From positions 95,695 through 159,694 of the forward strand of contig NYTH01000009.1 in assembly GCA_002683405.1 (NCBI GenBank): 64,000 nt of DNA, given 5' to 3'. This DNA is from Salinisphaeraceae bacterium. GTDB taxonomy: Bacteria > Pseudomonadota > Gammaproteobacteria > Nevskiales > Salinisphaeraceae. This document shows positions 30,218 through 39,063 of the stretch, piece after piece. A program made the translations under genes and the position numbers. The number at the start of each line of letters is the position of its first letter. Positions within the stretch are counted from its first letter, which is position 1. The notes beneath the pieces are model-generated. The model was not told the origin of the DNA and did no database searches. It saw only the letters and a list, made by a program, of their open reading frames with translations.

Positions 30218-31141
30218 ATGGCCATTGTCGACAATCCGAAAAGCCCGCTCATTGCGAAACTGGAGGGTGTGCATCTCTGGCATTTCGAGGGGGCCCCCTG
30301 CGCCCAGCGCGTGCGCTTTGCGCTGGTCGAGCGCGGTCTGCGACGCGGGCGCGAAGTGCCTTGGTATTCGGACAAGCCGGTCGACTGCGTCGGTGAGCCA
30401 GGCCGCTGGGTGAGCCGTCACGTGTCGCTCATCAAGAAGGATCACATCACGCCGGAGTACGCCGCCATTCAGCCGAACATGGTGGTGCCGGCGCTGGTGC
30501 ATGACGGCGTGCTCCACATCGAATCCATGGATATCGTCAAGTATGTGGATGACCACTGGCCGGGTGAAAAGCTGATTCCTGCAGACCCCGAGCGGCTGAA
30601 CCTGAACGACGACCTGGTGACCCAGGCCAAGGCACTGCACCGCTCGGTGCGGTTCGTGTCCTTCCGCTGGGGCCTGCGCTCGCTGGGCAAACTCAATGCG
30701 AAGGAAGAGGCCCAGCTCAAGCAACTGGAGCAGCAGGACTCGCCGGAGAAAATGGCCGAGTTCTACAGCGGCTTCGACAGCGGTACGATTCCGCAGGCCG
30801 TTTACCTCGATCATCTGCGCCGGCTCGAAGCCGGCTATGCCCGCATCGACGGCCTGCTGGATGGCGACGGGCGGCGCTTTCTTACCGGCGCGACACTGAC
30901 CCCGGCCGACATCATCTGGTCGCTCTCCGTGCTGCGCATCAGCGAATGCGGCTACCCCTTTGCCGAGCATTATCCCGCCCTGGCCGACTGGTACGGGCGC
31001 ATCTCGCAGCGTCCCGGGTTTCGCGAAGGCGTGATGGCCAGGAACCGTTTCCTAAGCGGGGCGTTCAAGGCCAAGGCGGCGGTTGAAAACCTGTTCGGCA
31101 AGGGTCTCCGGCAGGCCAGTCAGCTGCCGGTAAGCGCTTAG
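30218..31141 (+). CDS. Glutathione S-transferase family protein
   Basis: 307 residues, ATG 30218. An N-terminal thioredoxin-like domain has the Cys-containing active-site loop (FEGAPCAQRVRFALVERGL), the cis-Pro region MVVPALVHDG and ESMDIVKYVDDHWPG. A helical C-terminal domain carries ATLTPADIIWSLSVLRISECG, the N-capping box region of GSTs. It is longer than most GSTs (about 200-230) because of an insert near residues 120-190. It is probably regulated by the divergent TetR gene and may serve glutathione conjugation, but the substrate is unknown. Confidence 0.85.
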   Translation: MAIVDNPKSPLIAKLEGVHLWHFEGAPCAQRVRFALVERGLRRGREVPWYSDKPVDCVGEPGRWVSRHVSLIKKDHITPEYAAIQPNMVVPALVHDGVLHIESMDIVKYVDDHWPGEKLIPADPERLNLNDDLVTQAKALHRSVRFVSFRWGLRSLGKLNAKEEAQLKQLEQQDSPEKMAEFYSGFDSGTIPQAVYLDHLRRLEAGYARIDGLLDGDGRRFLTGATLTPADIIWSLSVLRISECGYPFAEHYPALADWYGRISQRPGFREGVMARNRFLSGAFKAKAAVENLFGKGLRQASQLPVSA

Positions 31142-31163
31142 GCTAAGCCCGATGTAGAGGTAG

Positions 31164-31336
31164 AAAACCACAGAGGCACAAGCACACAGAGCCGAAACAG
31201 AAGAATTGATGAACCACAAAGAACACGAAGAGCACAAAGACAGGAAAAAACCGTCTTACTTTGTGTCCTTTGTCCCTTTGTGGTTAACCCGACTTTGTCT
31301 TCTCTCTGTGTGCTCTGCGCCTCTGTGGTGCTTTTG
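31164..31336. repeat. Palindromic repeat family A, copy 1
   Basis: CCACAGAGGCACAAGCACAC near the left end is complementary to GTGTGCTCTGCGCCTCTGTGG near the right. Inside, AACCACAAAGAACACGAAG pairs with CTTTGTCCCTTTGTGGTT. The nested structure is shared with copies at 41671-41833 and 49318-49529. No gene is seen in it. Confidence 0.75.
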
Positions 31337-31366
31337 AATGAAAAATTTCGACGACAAGGAAAAACC

Positions 31367-32020
31367 ATGAGTAAGACAAGAACCCTCGGTGCGATTCTTT
31401 TCAACGACTTCGAAATACTGGATCTCTGCGGGCCGCTGGAGATGTTTGGCAATGTGGGCAAGGAGCTTCGCATTGTCACGATTGCGGAGCAGGCCGGGCC
31501 GGTGAAGTCGGTGCAGGGCCCGTCGATGCTGGCCGAAGAGGATTTCAACTCCGCGCCGCCGCTCGATGTCATCCTGCTGCCGGGCGGTCTGGGCACCGAG
31601 ACCGAGCAGCAAAACCCCGCCATGCTCGGCTTCCTGCGCGACCGCGCCGCGCAGGCCGAACTGGTGACCACTGTCTGCACGGGTTCGGCTCTGCTGGCCG
31701 CATCCGGTGTGCTGGACGGCCTGGCAGCCACCTCGAACAAGCTGTTCTTTGAGCTCGCCCGCAGCCAGAGTGATCAGGTTGAATGGCGCGAGTCAGCCCG
31801 CTGGGTGGAGGATGACAAGGTGTTCACCTCGTCCGGTGTATCGGCCGGCATCGACATGTCGCTGGCCGCGATTGCCCGGCTCTACGGCAACGAAAAGGCC
31901 GAGCAGATCGCCGTGTTCACCGAATACAGCTGGCATCGCGATGCCAACGACGACCCGTTCAACCCGTTCCTCAATCAGGGCAAGATCGAGGAACTGCTGG
32001 AAACGCTCGGCCGGGCCTGA
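31367..32020 (+). CDS. DJ-1/PfpI-family protein, isonitrile hydratase-like
   Basis: 217 residues from ATG 31367, which has AAGGAAAA before it; an earlier in-frame start lies inside repeat DNA. The Rossmann-like fold has the nucleophile elbow VCTGSALLAASG with Cys104, and the upstream Glu region NDFEILDLCGPLEMF. PGGLGTETEQQNPAMLGFLR and a late SAGIDMSLAAIARLYG follow isonitrile hydratase and related GATase1-like proteins. The reaction in this organism is not certain. No operon partner is evident because repeats lie on both sides. Confidence 0.85.
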   Translation: MSKTRTLGAILFNDFEILDLCGPLEMFGNVGKELRIVTIAEQAGPVKSVQGPSMLAEEDFNSAPPLDVILLPGGLGTETEQQNPAMLGFLRDRAAQAELVTTVCTGSALLAASGVLDGLAATSNKLFFELARSQSDQVEWRESARWVEDDKVFTSSGVSAGIDMSLAAIARLYGNEKAEQIAVFTEYSWHRDANDDPFNPFLNQGKIEELLETLGRA

Positions 32021-32025
32021 GCGTC

Positions 32026-32339
32026 AGGCGCCGGATTCCGGTCTTCGACCTTCATCCGGCCTACCGGATATGGCCGAGCGGCGTAGGCCGGATGCAGCGC
32101 AGCGGAATCCGGCGGCCTGCCGCGGGGCGGCAACGGCAGATGGCCCGGCGCGAGCGATCCGGACGACGGCAGGCCGGGTGCTCCGGCCAGGTCAACAAGC
32201 CCGCTTCTCAGGCGAGGATCAGGCCAGGCGCCGGATTCCGGTCTGCGACCTGCATCCGGCCTACGGGAGATAGGCCGAGCGGCGTAGGCCGGATGCAGCG
32301 CAGCGGAATCCGGCGGCCTGCCGCGGGGCGGCAACGGCA
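32026..32339. repeat. Repeat family B, tandem pair (copies 1 and 2)
   Basis: Two near-identical units of about 113 bases start at 32026 and 32226. Each holds GCCGGATTCCGG ... ATCCGGCCTAC and the complementary GTAGGCCGGATGC ... GGAATCCGGC, so each is itself a palindrome. The 403 bases between 32021 and 32423 hold these repeats and no gene. Confidence 0.8.
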
Positions 32340-32423
32340 CATAGTCCGCTGCGAGCTTTCCGGGTGACAGCGGGCCGCGCGATCAGGTTAAGTTATGCCT
32401 CGGCTTTTACAGCGGGGATCAAA

Positions 32424-34082
32424 ATGAAGGCGGCAGATTTACTGGTTCAATGCCTGGAAGCCGAGGGTGTCACCCACCTGTTCGGCGTGCCGGGCGAGGA
32501 AAATCTGGATGTGATGGAGGCGCTGCGCGAATCGGGCATTCGCTTCATTGCCACGCGCCACGAGCAGGCGGCCGGCTTCATGGCGGCGACCTGGGGCCGG
32601 CTGACCGGCGAGGCGGGCGTGTGCATCGCGACGCTCGGGCCGGGCGCGTCCAACCTGGTTACCGCGGCGGCCTACGCTACCCTGGGCGGTATGCCCATGG
32701 TGGCGCTGACCGGCCAGAAGCCGATCAAGAGCAGCAAGCAGGCGCATTTCCAGATTGTCGACGTGGTCGACATGATGCAGCCGCTCACCAAGTACTCCCG
32801 CCAGATCGTCAGCGGCGATACGGTGCCCTCCCGGGTGCGCGAGGCTTTCCGACTGGCGCAGGAGGAGCGCCCGGGCGCCACCCATCTGGAGCTGCCCGAA
32901 GACATCGCCCGCGAACACTCGGACGTGCCACTGGTTCGCAAGAGCGACACGCGTCGCCCGATTGCCGAGTACAAGGCGATCGATGCCGCGGTCCGGGCCA
33001 TACATGCCGCCAGGCGGCCGCTGGTCATGGTGGGCGCCGGGGCCAACCGCAAGCGTAGCTCCAAGGTATTGCGGGCCCTGATCGACAAGAGCGGCATTCC
33101 GTTCTTCACCACGCAGATGGGCAAGGGCGTCGTGGACGACATGCACCCGCTCTTCGTGGGCAACGCCGCGCTGTCGGACGGCGATTACGTGCACCGGGCC
33201 ATCGATGCCGCCGACCTGATCATCAACGTCGGGCACGACGTGATCGAAAAGCCGCCGTTCTTCATGAAGCCGAACGACCAGCGCCAGGTCATCCACATCA
33301 ACTTCAGCCCGGCGGAAGTCGACCCCGTGTATTTCCCGCAGATCGAGGTGGTGGGCGACGTGGCCAACGCCGTGTGGCAGATCGGCGAGCAGATCGAGCC
33401 GCAGCCGCACTGGGATTTCGACTTCTTCATGGATGTGCGCCAGACCCTGGCCGAGGAAGTCCAGGCGCAAAGCCGGGATGATCGTTTCCCCATGGCGCCG
33501 CATCGCGTGGTGGGGGATGTGCGGCGGGCCCTGCCGGATGCCGGGGTCGTGGCGCTGGACAACGGGCTGTACAAGATCTGGTTCGCCCGGAACTACCCGG
33601 CCCGCCAGCCCAATACGCTGCTGCTGGACAACGCGCTGGCCTCGATGGGCGCCGGCCTGCCTTCGGCCATGGCCGCAGCGCTGATCGATCGCAACCGTCC
33701 CGTCGTGGCCGTCACCGGCGACGGCGGCTTCATGATGTGTTCCCAGGAGCTGGAAACCGCCGTACGGCTGCAGCTCAACCTGGTGGTGGTGCTGCTGCGC
33801 GACGACGCCTACGGCATGATTCGCTGGAAGCAGCAGTCCATGGGCTTCGAGGACTTTGGCCTGCAGTTCGGCAATCCCGACTTCGTGAAGCTGGCCGAGG
33901 CCTACGGCGCAACCGGCCACCGGGTGGGCAGCGCCGCCGAGTTCCTGCCCACGCTCGAACAGGCCGTCGGCGCGTCCGGTGTTCACCTGATCGACACCCC
34001 GGTGGACTACGCTGACAATCACTGGCTGTTGCACCAAGCCATCCCCGAACGCAGCGCCAAGCTGCAGCGCCAAGGAGCCTGA
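32424..34082 (+). CDS. Acetolactate synthase-like thiamine diphosphate enzyme
   Basis: 552 residues from ATG 32424 with GGGGA before it. The N-terminal domain has the catalytic Glu region FGVPGEENLDVMEAL. A central domain with HINFSPAEVDPVYFPQIEVVGD follows. The C-terminal thiamine diphosphate motif starts GDGGFMMCSQELETAVRL and runs to the conserved DDAYGM. This is the acetohydroxyacid/acetolactate synthase family; no small regulatory subunit follows, so a catabolic or stand-alone role is more likely than branched-chain amino acid synthesis. The nitroreductase gene starts one base after the stop, suggesting co-transcription. Confidence 0.85.
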   Translation: MKAADLLVQCLEAEGVTHLFGVPGEENLDVMEALRESGIRFIATRHEQAAGFMAATWGRLTGEAGVCIATLGPGASNLVTAAAYATLGGMPMVALTGQKPIKSSKQAHFQIVDVVDMMQPLTKYSRQIVSGDTVPSRVREAFRLAQEERPGATHLELPEDIAREHSDVPLVRKSDTRRPIAEYKAIDAAVRAIHAARRPLVMVGAGANRKRSSKVLRALIDKSGIPFFTTQMGKGVVDDMHPLFVGNAALSDGDYVHRAIDAADLIINVGHDVIEKPPFFMKPNDQRQVIHINFSPAEVDPVYFPQIEVVGDVANAVWQIGEQIEPQPHWDFDFFMDVRQTLAEEVQAQSRDDRFPMAPHRVVGDVRRALPDAGVVALDNGLYKIWFARNYPARQPNTLLLDNALASMGAGLPSAMAAALIDRNRPVVAVTGDGGFMMCSQELETAVRLQLNLVVVLLRDDAYGMIRWKQQSMGFEDFGLQFGNPDFVKLAEAYGATGHRVGSAAEFLPTLEQAVGASGVHLIDTPVDYADNHWLLHQAIPERSAKLQRQGA

Positions 34083-34083
34083 C

Positions 34084-34674
34084 GTGAGCAAGGAAGCCGA
34101 TCTGGAATACCCGGTCATCAACCCCGTGGCCGATCGCTGGAGCCCCTACGGCTTTAGTGAAGAGCCGGTCTCGACCGACGATTTACGCAGTCTGCTCGAG
34201 GCCGCCCGCTGGGCGCCGTCTTCGTACAACGAGCAGCCCTGGCGCTACATCGTGGCCACCCGCAGCAACACGCAGCAGTATGACGCCGTGCTGTCCTGCC
34301 TGGCCGAGCCGAACCAGCAGTGGGCCAAGGCCGCGGCCGTGCTCATGCTCGGCGTCATCAGCCGCCAGTTCGAAAAGAACGGCAAGCCCAACAAGGCCGC
34401 CGAGCACGATCTGGGCCTGGCGTCCGCCAATCTGTCGGCCGAGGCGACGCAGCGCGGTCTGTTCGTGCACCAGATGATCGGCATTGACCCCGAAAAGGCC
34501 CGCGAAGTATTCGCCATACCGGAAGGCTACGAAGCCCTGACCGGGCTGGCCGTGGGCCACCGGGCCAACCCCGACACGCTGCCCGATGCGCTGCGCGAGC
34601 GCGACGAGGCGCCGCGTCAGCGAAAGGCGCAGAGCGAGTTCGTGTTCGGCGGCAAGTTCGGTGAAGCGCTGTAG
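34084..34674 (+). CDS. Nitroreductase-family FMN oxidoreductase
   Basis: 196 residues, GTG start one base after the preceding stop. The FMN-binding start EAARWAPSSYNEQPWRYIVA is a clear nitroreductase hallmark. A middle region HDLGLASANLSAEATQRGLF and the C-terminal EALTGLAVGHRANP agree with the family. These dimeric enzymes use NAD(P)H to reduce nitro groups or quinones. It is coupled to the thiamine diphosphate enzyme upstream and ends seven bases before the convergent antiporter gene. Confidence 0.9.
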   Translation: MSKEADLEYPVINPVADRWSPYGFSEEPVSTDDLRSLLEAARWAPSSYNEQPWRYIVATRSNTQQYDAVLSCLAEPNQQWAKAAAVLMLGVISRQFEKNGKPNKAAEHDLGLASANLSAEATQRGLFVHQMIGIDPEKAREVFAIPEGYEALTGLAVGHRANPDTLPDALRERDEAPRQRKAQSEFVFGGKFGEAL

Positions 34675-34680
34675 GGAGGA

Positions 34681-35940
34681 TCAGCGGGCGGGGCGCTTGT
34701 CCGCCCCGCCCAGATAGCCGACCACGCGGCCCACCGTCAGACCCTGTACGACAATCGAGAACAGCACGATGCAGTAGGTCACGGTGACGATCAGCTCGCG
34801 CTCCGGCCCGGCCGGTAGCGACAGCGCCAGCGCCACCGAGATGCCGCCGCGCAGGCCGGCCCAGGTCATCAGCTTGGCGGCATGCGGGCCCAGGTCGTGC
34901 CAGGGCCGGATCAGGCGCAGCGGAATGCCGGCCGCGACGAAGCGGGCCAGCAGGACGGTCGGAATGAGCAGCGCACCGGCCAGCAGATAGCTTGGCGCAA
35001 AGGTGAGCACCAGCAGCTCCACGCCAATCAGCACGAACAGCACGGCGTTGAGGATTTCGTCGATCAACTCCCAGAACTTGTCGAGGTGCTGGCGGGACAC
35101 GTCATCCATGGCCAGCATGCGGCCGTGATTGCCGATCAGCAGTCCGGCCACCACCATGGCGATCGGGCCGGACAGGTGCAGCAGCAGCGCCAGCTGGTAG
35201 CCGCCCAGCACCAGCGCCAACGTGATCAGCACTTCCACCTGATAGCTGTTCACCTGCTTGAGCATGGCGTAGGCCACGCCGCCGGCGAGCAGCCCGAGCA
35301 GCGCCCCGCCGAAGGCCTCCTGCACGAACAGCCAGGCCACCGCGCCGGCACTCTGGCTGTCGCCGTGGCCGGCGCCGATGAAGCCCAGCAGCGCGATGAA
35401 GACCACCACGCCCACGCCGTCATTGAACAATGATTCGCCGGTGATATTGGTTTCCAGCTGCCTGGATGCGCCAGCCTGCTTGAGGATGGCCAGCACCGCG
35501 ATCGGATCGGTGGGCGAAATCAGCGCGCCAAAGATGAGGCAATAGATATAAGGCAGGCTCTGCCCCAGCAAGTCGAGCAGGGCATAGGTGGCCGTCCCGA
35601 CGATCAGCGTGGAGAGCATCACGCCAATCGATGCAAGCAGGCCAATGCTGAACCGGTGCTTCCACAGATCGCCCAGATTGACGTGCAGCGCCCCGGCAAA
35701 CAGCAGAAAACTGAGCATGCCGTCCATGAGCGTGCGGTTGAAGTCGATGTTCCGGAACACCGTTTCCATGCGCGAGGCCAGCCCGCCGCCCAGGGCGTCG
35801 GCCGCCAGCAGGCCGGCCGAGAACAGCAGGCTGATCAGCATGACCCCGATGGCGGTCGGCAGGCCGAGAAAGCGGTGGTTGAGAAACGCGAAGACGGCGG
35901 TCAGCGTCATCAGCAGGGCGGCAAGTGGCAGCAGGTCCAA
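34681..35940 (-). CDS. CPA1-family sodium/proton antiporter
   Basis: 419 residues, TTG start at 35940 with GGAG eight bases before it; the ATG at 35910 would remove family-conserved N-terminal residues. About 11-12 hydrophobic segments. Ion-binding region FGALISPTDPIAVLAILK and GESLFNDGVGVVVF are the signature of CPA1 exchangers. The late motif MTWAGLRGGISVALALSLP is also typical. It exchanges sodium (or potassium) for protons at the inner membrane. It is divergent from an osmoprotectant ABC system, which fits an ion and osmotic stress theme. Confidence 0.93.
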   Translation of the reverse strand: MDLLPLAALLMTLTAVFAFLNHRFLGLPTAIGVMLISLLFSAGLLAADALGGGLASRMETVFRNIDFNRTLMDGMLSFLLFAGALHVNLGDLWKHRFSIGLLASIGVMLSTLIVGTATYALLDLLGQSLPYIYCLIFGALISPTDPIAVLAILKQAGASRQLETNITGESLFNDGVGVVVFIALLGFIGAGHGDSQSAGAVAWLFVQEAFGGALLGLLAGGVAYAMLKQVNSYQVEVLITLALVLGGYQLALLLHLSGPIAMVVAGLLIGNHGRMLAMDDVSRQHLDKFWELIDEILNAVLFVLIGVELLVLTFAPSYLLAGALLIPTVLLARFVAAGIPLRLIRPWHDLGPHAAKLMTWAGLRGGISVALALSLPAGPERELIVTVTYCIVLFSIVVQGLTVGRVVGYLGGADKRPAR

Positions 35941-36010
35941 GACGCGGTCTCCGGGGCGTGCGAGCGGGCCGCTTAGGGTAAGCTGGCCGACCCGTCAGGC
36001 AAAGCCGGTC

Positions 36011-36751
36011 ATGATCGAACTGCGCAACGTCAGCCAGCGCTTCAGGCAGCATCACGCCCTGCGTGACGTCAGTCTGACCCTGCCCGCCGGCCGCACGGCC
36101 GCGCTGATCGGCCCCAGCGGCTGCGGCAAGTCCACGTTGCTGCGCTGCGTGGCGGGTCTGATGCAGCCGGATGAAGGCACCGTGGAGGTGGACGGCCGGC
36201 CGCTTACCGCGGACCGTCTGGCGGCCCATCGTCAGCGGCTGGGCTACGTCATCCAGAACGGCGGTTTGTTCCCGCATCTGGACGGCCGCGGCAATGTCAC
36301 CCTGGCGGCCCGCCATCTGGGCTGGCGCCCGGCGGATATCGAGGCAAGGGTGCAGGTACTGGCCGGTCAGCTGCGCGTACCGGCGCGCTGTCTGGCCCAG
36401 TATCCCGCGACGCTGTCGGGCGGGCAGCGCCAGCGTTTGAGCCTGATGCGGGCGCTCATGCTCGACCCGCCGCTGCTGCTGATGGACGAGCCGCTGGCCG
36501 CGCTCGACCCGATGATTCGCGCCGGCCTGCAGGCTGAGCTCCGCACGCTGTTCGAGCAGCTGGGCAAGACCGTGCTGTGGGTCACGCACGACCTGGCGGA
36601 AGCCGCCTGGTTTGCGGACGATATCCTGCTGCTCAACGACGGCCGCGTGGTCCAGCAGGGTCGTCTGGAAGACCTGCGGATGCATCCCGCGAGCGACTTC
36701 GTCACGCAGTTTCTTACCGCGCAGCAGCAGCTGCACGCGGGGCTGCCGTGA
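36011..36751 (+). CDS. ATP-binding protein of an osmoprotectant-type ABC importer
   Basis: 246 residues from ATG 36011. Walker A GPSGCGKST, signature LSGGQRQRLSLMRAL, Walker B LLLMDEPLAALDP and switch His in WVTHDLAEA are all intact. It is of the OpuCA/ProV/YehX type by its permease partner, but lacks the C-terminal CBS domains of OpuCA. It ends in a GTGA overlap with the fused receptor-permease gene. Glycine betaine, choline or a related quaternary amine is the likely substrate class. Confidence 0.88.
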   Translation: MIELRNVSQRFRQHHALRDVSLTLPAGRTAALIGPSGCGKSTLLRCVAGLMQPDEGTVEVDGRPLTADRLAAHRQRLGYVIQNGGLFPHLDGRGNVTLAARHLGWRPADIEARVQVLAGQLRVPARCLAQYPATLSGGQRQRLSLMRALMLDPPLLLMDEPLAALDPMIRAGLQAELRTLFEQLGKTVLWVTHDLAEAAWFADDILLLNDGRVVQQGRLEDLRMHPASDFVTQFLTAQQQLHAGLP

Positions 36752-38241
36752 CCCGCTGGACCGGCGCCATACTGTGCCTGCTGTGGCTGGCGGGCCACGC
36801 GGCCGCGGCCGATCTGGTCGTGGGCTCCAAGAAATTCACCGAAAGCGTCGTGCTGGGCGAGCTCGCCACCACGCTGCTGACCGCCTCCGGCGAATCAGCC
36901 CGCCACCGCCGCGAGATCGGCGGTACCCGTGTGCTGTTCGAGGCGCTCAAGCGCGGCGATATCGATATCTACGCCGAGTACAGCGGCACGCTGGCGCAGG
37001 AACTGCTGGCGCTGCCGGGGGCATCGCGGCAGGCGCTGCAGTCGGCGCTGAACAATCAGGGTCTGCGCATGAGTGCGCCGCTGGGCTTTGCCAACAATTA
37101 CGCGCTGGCCATGCGCGAGCGCGAGGCAGCGCAGCGAGGGATTCGCGCCATCAGCGATCTGGCCGCCGCTGACGGCGCCTTGCGCTATGGCTTCTCGCAC
37201 GAGTTTCTCGATCGCGCCGACGGCTGGCCCGGCCTGCGCGACGCCTACGGCCTGACGGGCGGCCGGCTGCGCGGGCTGGATCATGACCTGGCTTATCGGG
37301 CGCTTGATCAGGGCGCGGTGGACGTGATCGAGGTCTACACCACCGACGCCGAAATCGACTACTACGGCCTGCGGGTGCTGGAAGACGACCGAGGCCATTT
37401 CAGCGACTACGCCGCGGTGTGGCTGTACCGGTCGGACCTGCCGGCGGCGGCCGTCGCGGCGCTGGCGCGGCTGAACGGACGGATTGGTGCCGACGCCATG
37501 CGCCGGATGAATGCGGCCGTCAAACAGGCGGGGCAGAGCGAATCGGCCGTGGCGCGCGCGTTTCTGGCATCTGCCGGCCTGATGGATCGGGCCTCGGCAC
37601 GCTCTTTACCTGCCGGCCCGTGGTCGCAGTTTGTGCAGACGACGCGGGAGCATCTGCTGCTCGTGAGCCTCTCGCTGGGCGCCGCGCTGCTCGTGGCTGT
37701 GCCGCTGGGTGTGCTGGCCGCCGGCGTGCCTGGCCTGCGTCAAGTTGTGCTGTCGGCGGTCGGGGTGCTGCAGACCATCCCGTCTTTGGCCCTGCTGGTC
37801 ATCATGGTGCCGCTGCTGGGCATTGGCGCCGCGCCAGCGGTGGTCGCGCTGTTTCTCTACAGTCTGCTGCCGATCGTGCGCAATACCGTCACCGGGCTGA
37901 CCGGCATTCCCGACGAGATTCGTGATTCGGCCCGCGCGATCGGCCTGCCGCGCGCCGCGCGGCTGCGCCACGTCTACCTGCCCATGGCGCTGCCGCAGAT
38001 TCTGGCCGGGATCAAGATCGCGGCGGTCATCAACGTGGGCACGGCCACCCTGGCGGCCCTGATTGGCGCCGGCGGCTACGGCCAGCCGATACTCACCGGC
38101 ATACGGCTGGACGATACGGCGCTGATTCTCTGGGGCGCGGTGCCCGCGGCGGCCATGGCGCTGGCGGTGCAGGGGCTGTTCGATCTGGCCGAGCGGTGGC
38201 TGGTGTCGCCGGGGCTGCGGTCGGATACGCGCCAGGTTTGA
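36748..38241 (+). CDS. Fused osmoprotectant receptor and ABC permease
   Basis: 497 residues, GTG start overlapping the ATPase stop. A signal peptide (ILCLLWLAGHAAAA) leads to an OpuAC-type substrate-binding domain (about residues 22-280; GSKKFTESVVLGELATTLL and GDIDIYAEYSGTLAQELL). A BPD_transp_1 permease domain follows (about 290-490) with the EAA-like loop EIRDSARAIGLPRAARLRHV. Receptor-first fusions of this kind occur in the OpuC/YehYZ group, while OpuAC/OpuF proteins often have the reverse order. With the ATPase it makes a complete importer from two genes. Confidence 0.88.
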   Translation: MTRWTGAILCLLWLAGHAAAADLVVGSKKFTESVVLGELATTLLTASGESARHRREIGGTRVLFEALKRGDIDIYAEYSGTLAQELLALPGASRQALQSALNNQGLRMSAPLGFANNYALAMREREAAQRGIRAISDLAAADGALRYGFSHEFLDRADGWPGLRDAYGLTGGRLRGLDHDLAYRALDQGAVDVIEVYTTDAEIDYYGLRVLEDDRGHFSDYAAVWLYRSDLPAAAVAALARLNGRIGADAMRRMNAAVKQAGQSESAVARAFLASAGLMDRASARSLPAGPWSQFVQTTREHLLLVSLSLGAALLVAVPLGVLAAGVPGLRQVVLSAVGVLQTIPSLALLVIMVPLLGIGAAPAVVALFLYSLLPIVRNTVTGLTGIPDEIRDSARAIGLPRAARLRHVYLPMALPQILAGIKIAAVINVGTATLAALIGAGGYGQPILTGIRLDDTALILWGAVPAAAMALAVQGLFDLAERWLVSPGLRSDTRQV

Positions 38242-38269
38242 GCCGACTCTCAACGCAAAAGGAATAACG

Positions 38270-38974
38270 ATGACGGACACGGTTGCATACAAGCACGAAG
38301 ACGGACTGGCCACGATTACGCTGGACGACGGCCGGGCCAATGCCCTGTCGCCCGCGGTGATTGCCGCACTCGACGCCGCCATTGGCCGGGCGGAGGCCGA
38401 TGACGCAGCGCTGCTGCTGACCGGCCGGCCCGGCATGTTCTGCGCGGGCTTCGACCTGAAGACCATGCAGGCGGGCGGTCAGCCGGCGTCCGACATGGTG
38501 GTGGACGGCTTCCGGCTGGCGCGCCGGCTGCTCGCCCACCGCCGTCCGGTGGTGGTGGCCTGCAGCGGCCACGTCATGGCCATGGGCGTGTTTCTGATGC
38601 TCTGCGCCGACTACATCATGGCGGCCGAGGGCGAGTTCAAGGTAGCTGCCAACGAAGTGGCGATCGGGCTGACCATGCCGCACAGCGCGCTGGTGCTCTC
38701 CCGTGGCCGGCTCACGTCCGCGGCTCACTACCGCGCCATGGGGACATCGGAGTTCTACACGCCGGCCACCGGCGTACCGGCCGGGTTCATGGATGAGCTG
38801 GTCGAGCCGGCGTCGCTCGCTGATCGCGCCACCGAGAAGCTGCGGTCGCTGGCCGATCTCCCCCGGGATATTTTTGCCGCTACCAAGAGCCGGTTGACGG
38901 CGGAACGTCTGGCCGCGCTGGATGAGGCCATCGACGCCGACCGCCGCGAATTCGATGCGCTGTTTACCGGTTGA
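38270..38974 (+). CDS. Crotonase-fold (enoyl-CoA hydratase/isomerase-like) protein
   Basis: 234 residues, ATG 38270 with AAAGGAA upstream. The oxyanion-hole regions are LSPAVIAALD ... GRPGMFCAGFDLKTM and ACSGHVMAMGVFLMLCADY. The first catalytic Glu position of hydratases appears kept (AANEVAIG), but the second Glu region reads SAAHYRAMG, so a standard hydration mechanism is doubtful. It could be an isomerase or thioesterase type. It is followed by a separate nitronate monooxygenase / PadR pair. Confidence 0.85.
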   Translation: MTDTVAYKHEDGLATITLDDGRANALSPAVIAALDAAIGRAEADDAALLLTGRPGMFCAGFDLKTMQAGGQPASDMVVDGFRLARRLLAHRRPVVVACSGHVMAMGVFLMLCADYIMAAEGEFKVAANEVAIGLTMPHSALVLSRGRLTSAAHYRAMGTSEFYTPATGVPAGFMDELVEPASLADRATEKLRSLADLPRDIFAATKSRLTAERLAALDEAIDADRREFDALFTG

Positions 38975-38992
38975 AGCATTCTGGGTGCCCAA

Positions 38993-39024
38993 TTGCATAA
39001 AGTTGCATATGAAACAATGCGCAT
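38993..39024. promoter_or_regulatory. Candidate operator before nitronate monooxygenase gene
   Basis: TTGCATA occurs twice (38993-38999, 39003-39009), followed by ATGCGCAT (39017-39024), a palindrome, in an AT-rich patch 40 bases before the gene. A PadR regulator is encoded in the same unit, so an autoregulated operator is plausible. Confidence 0.35.
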
Positions 39025-39063
39025 ATAAAGTGCCGGCCTTCACATCTTCGGACGTAAAACCTG

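Noticed and set aside
32026..32339. Possible CRISPR-like direct repeats
   Set aside because: Only two units of over 100 bases, each palindromic; no regular short repeats or spacers and no cas genes nearby.
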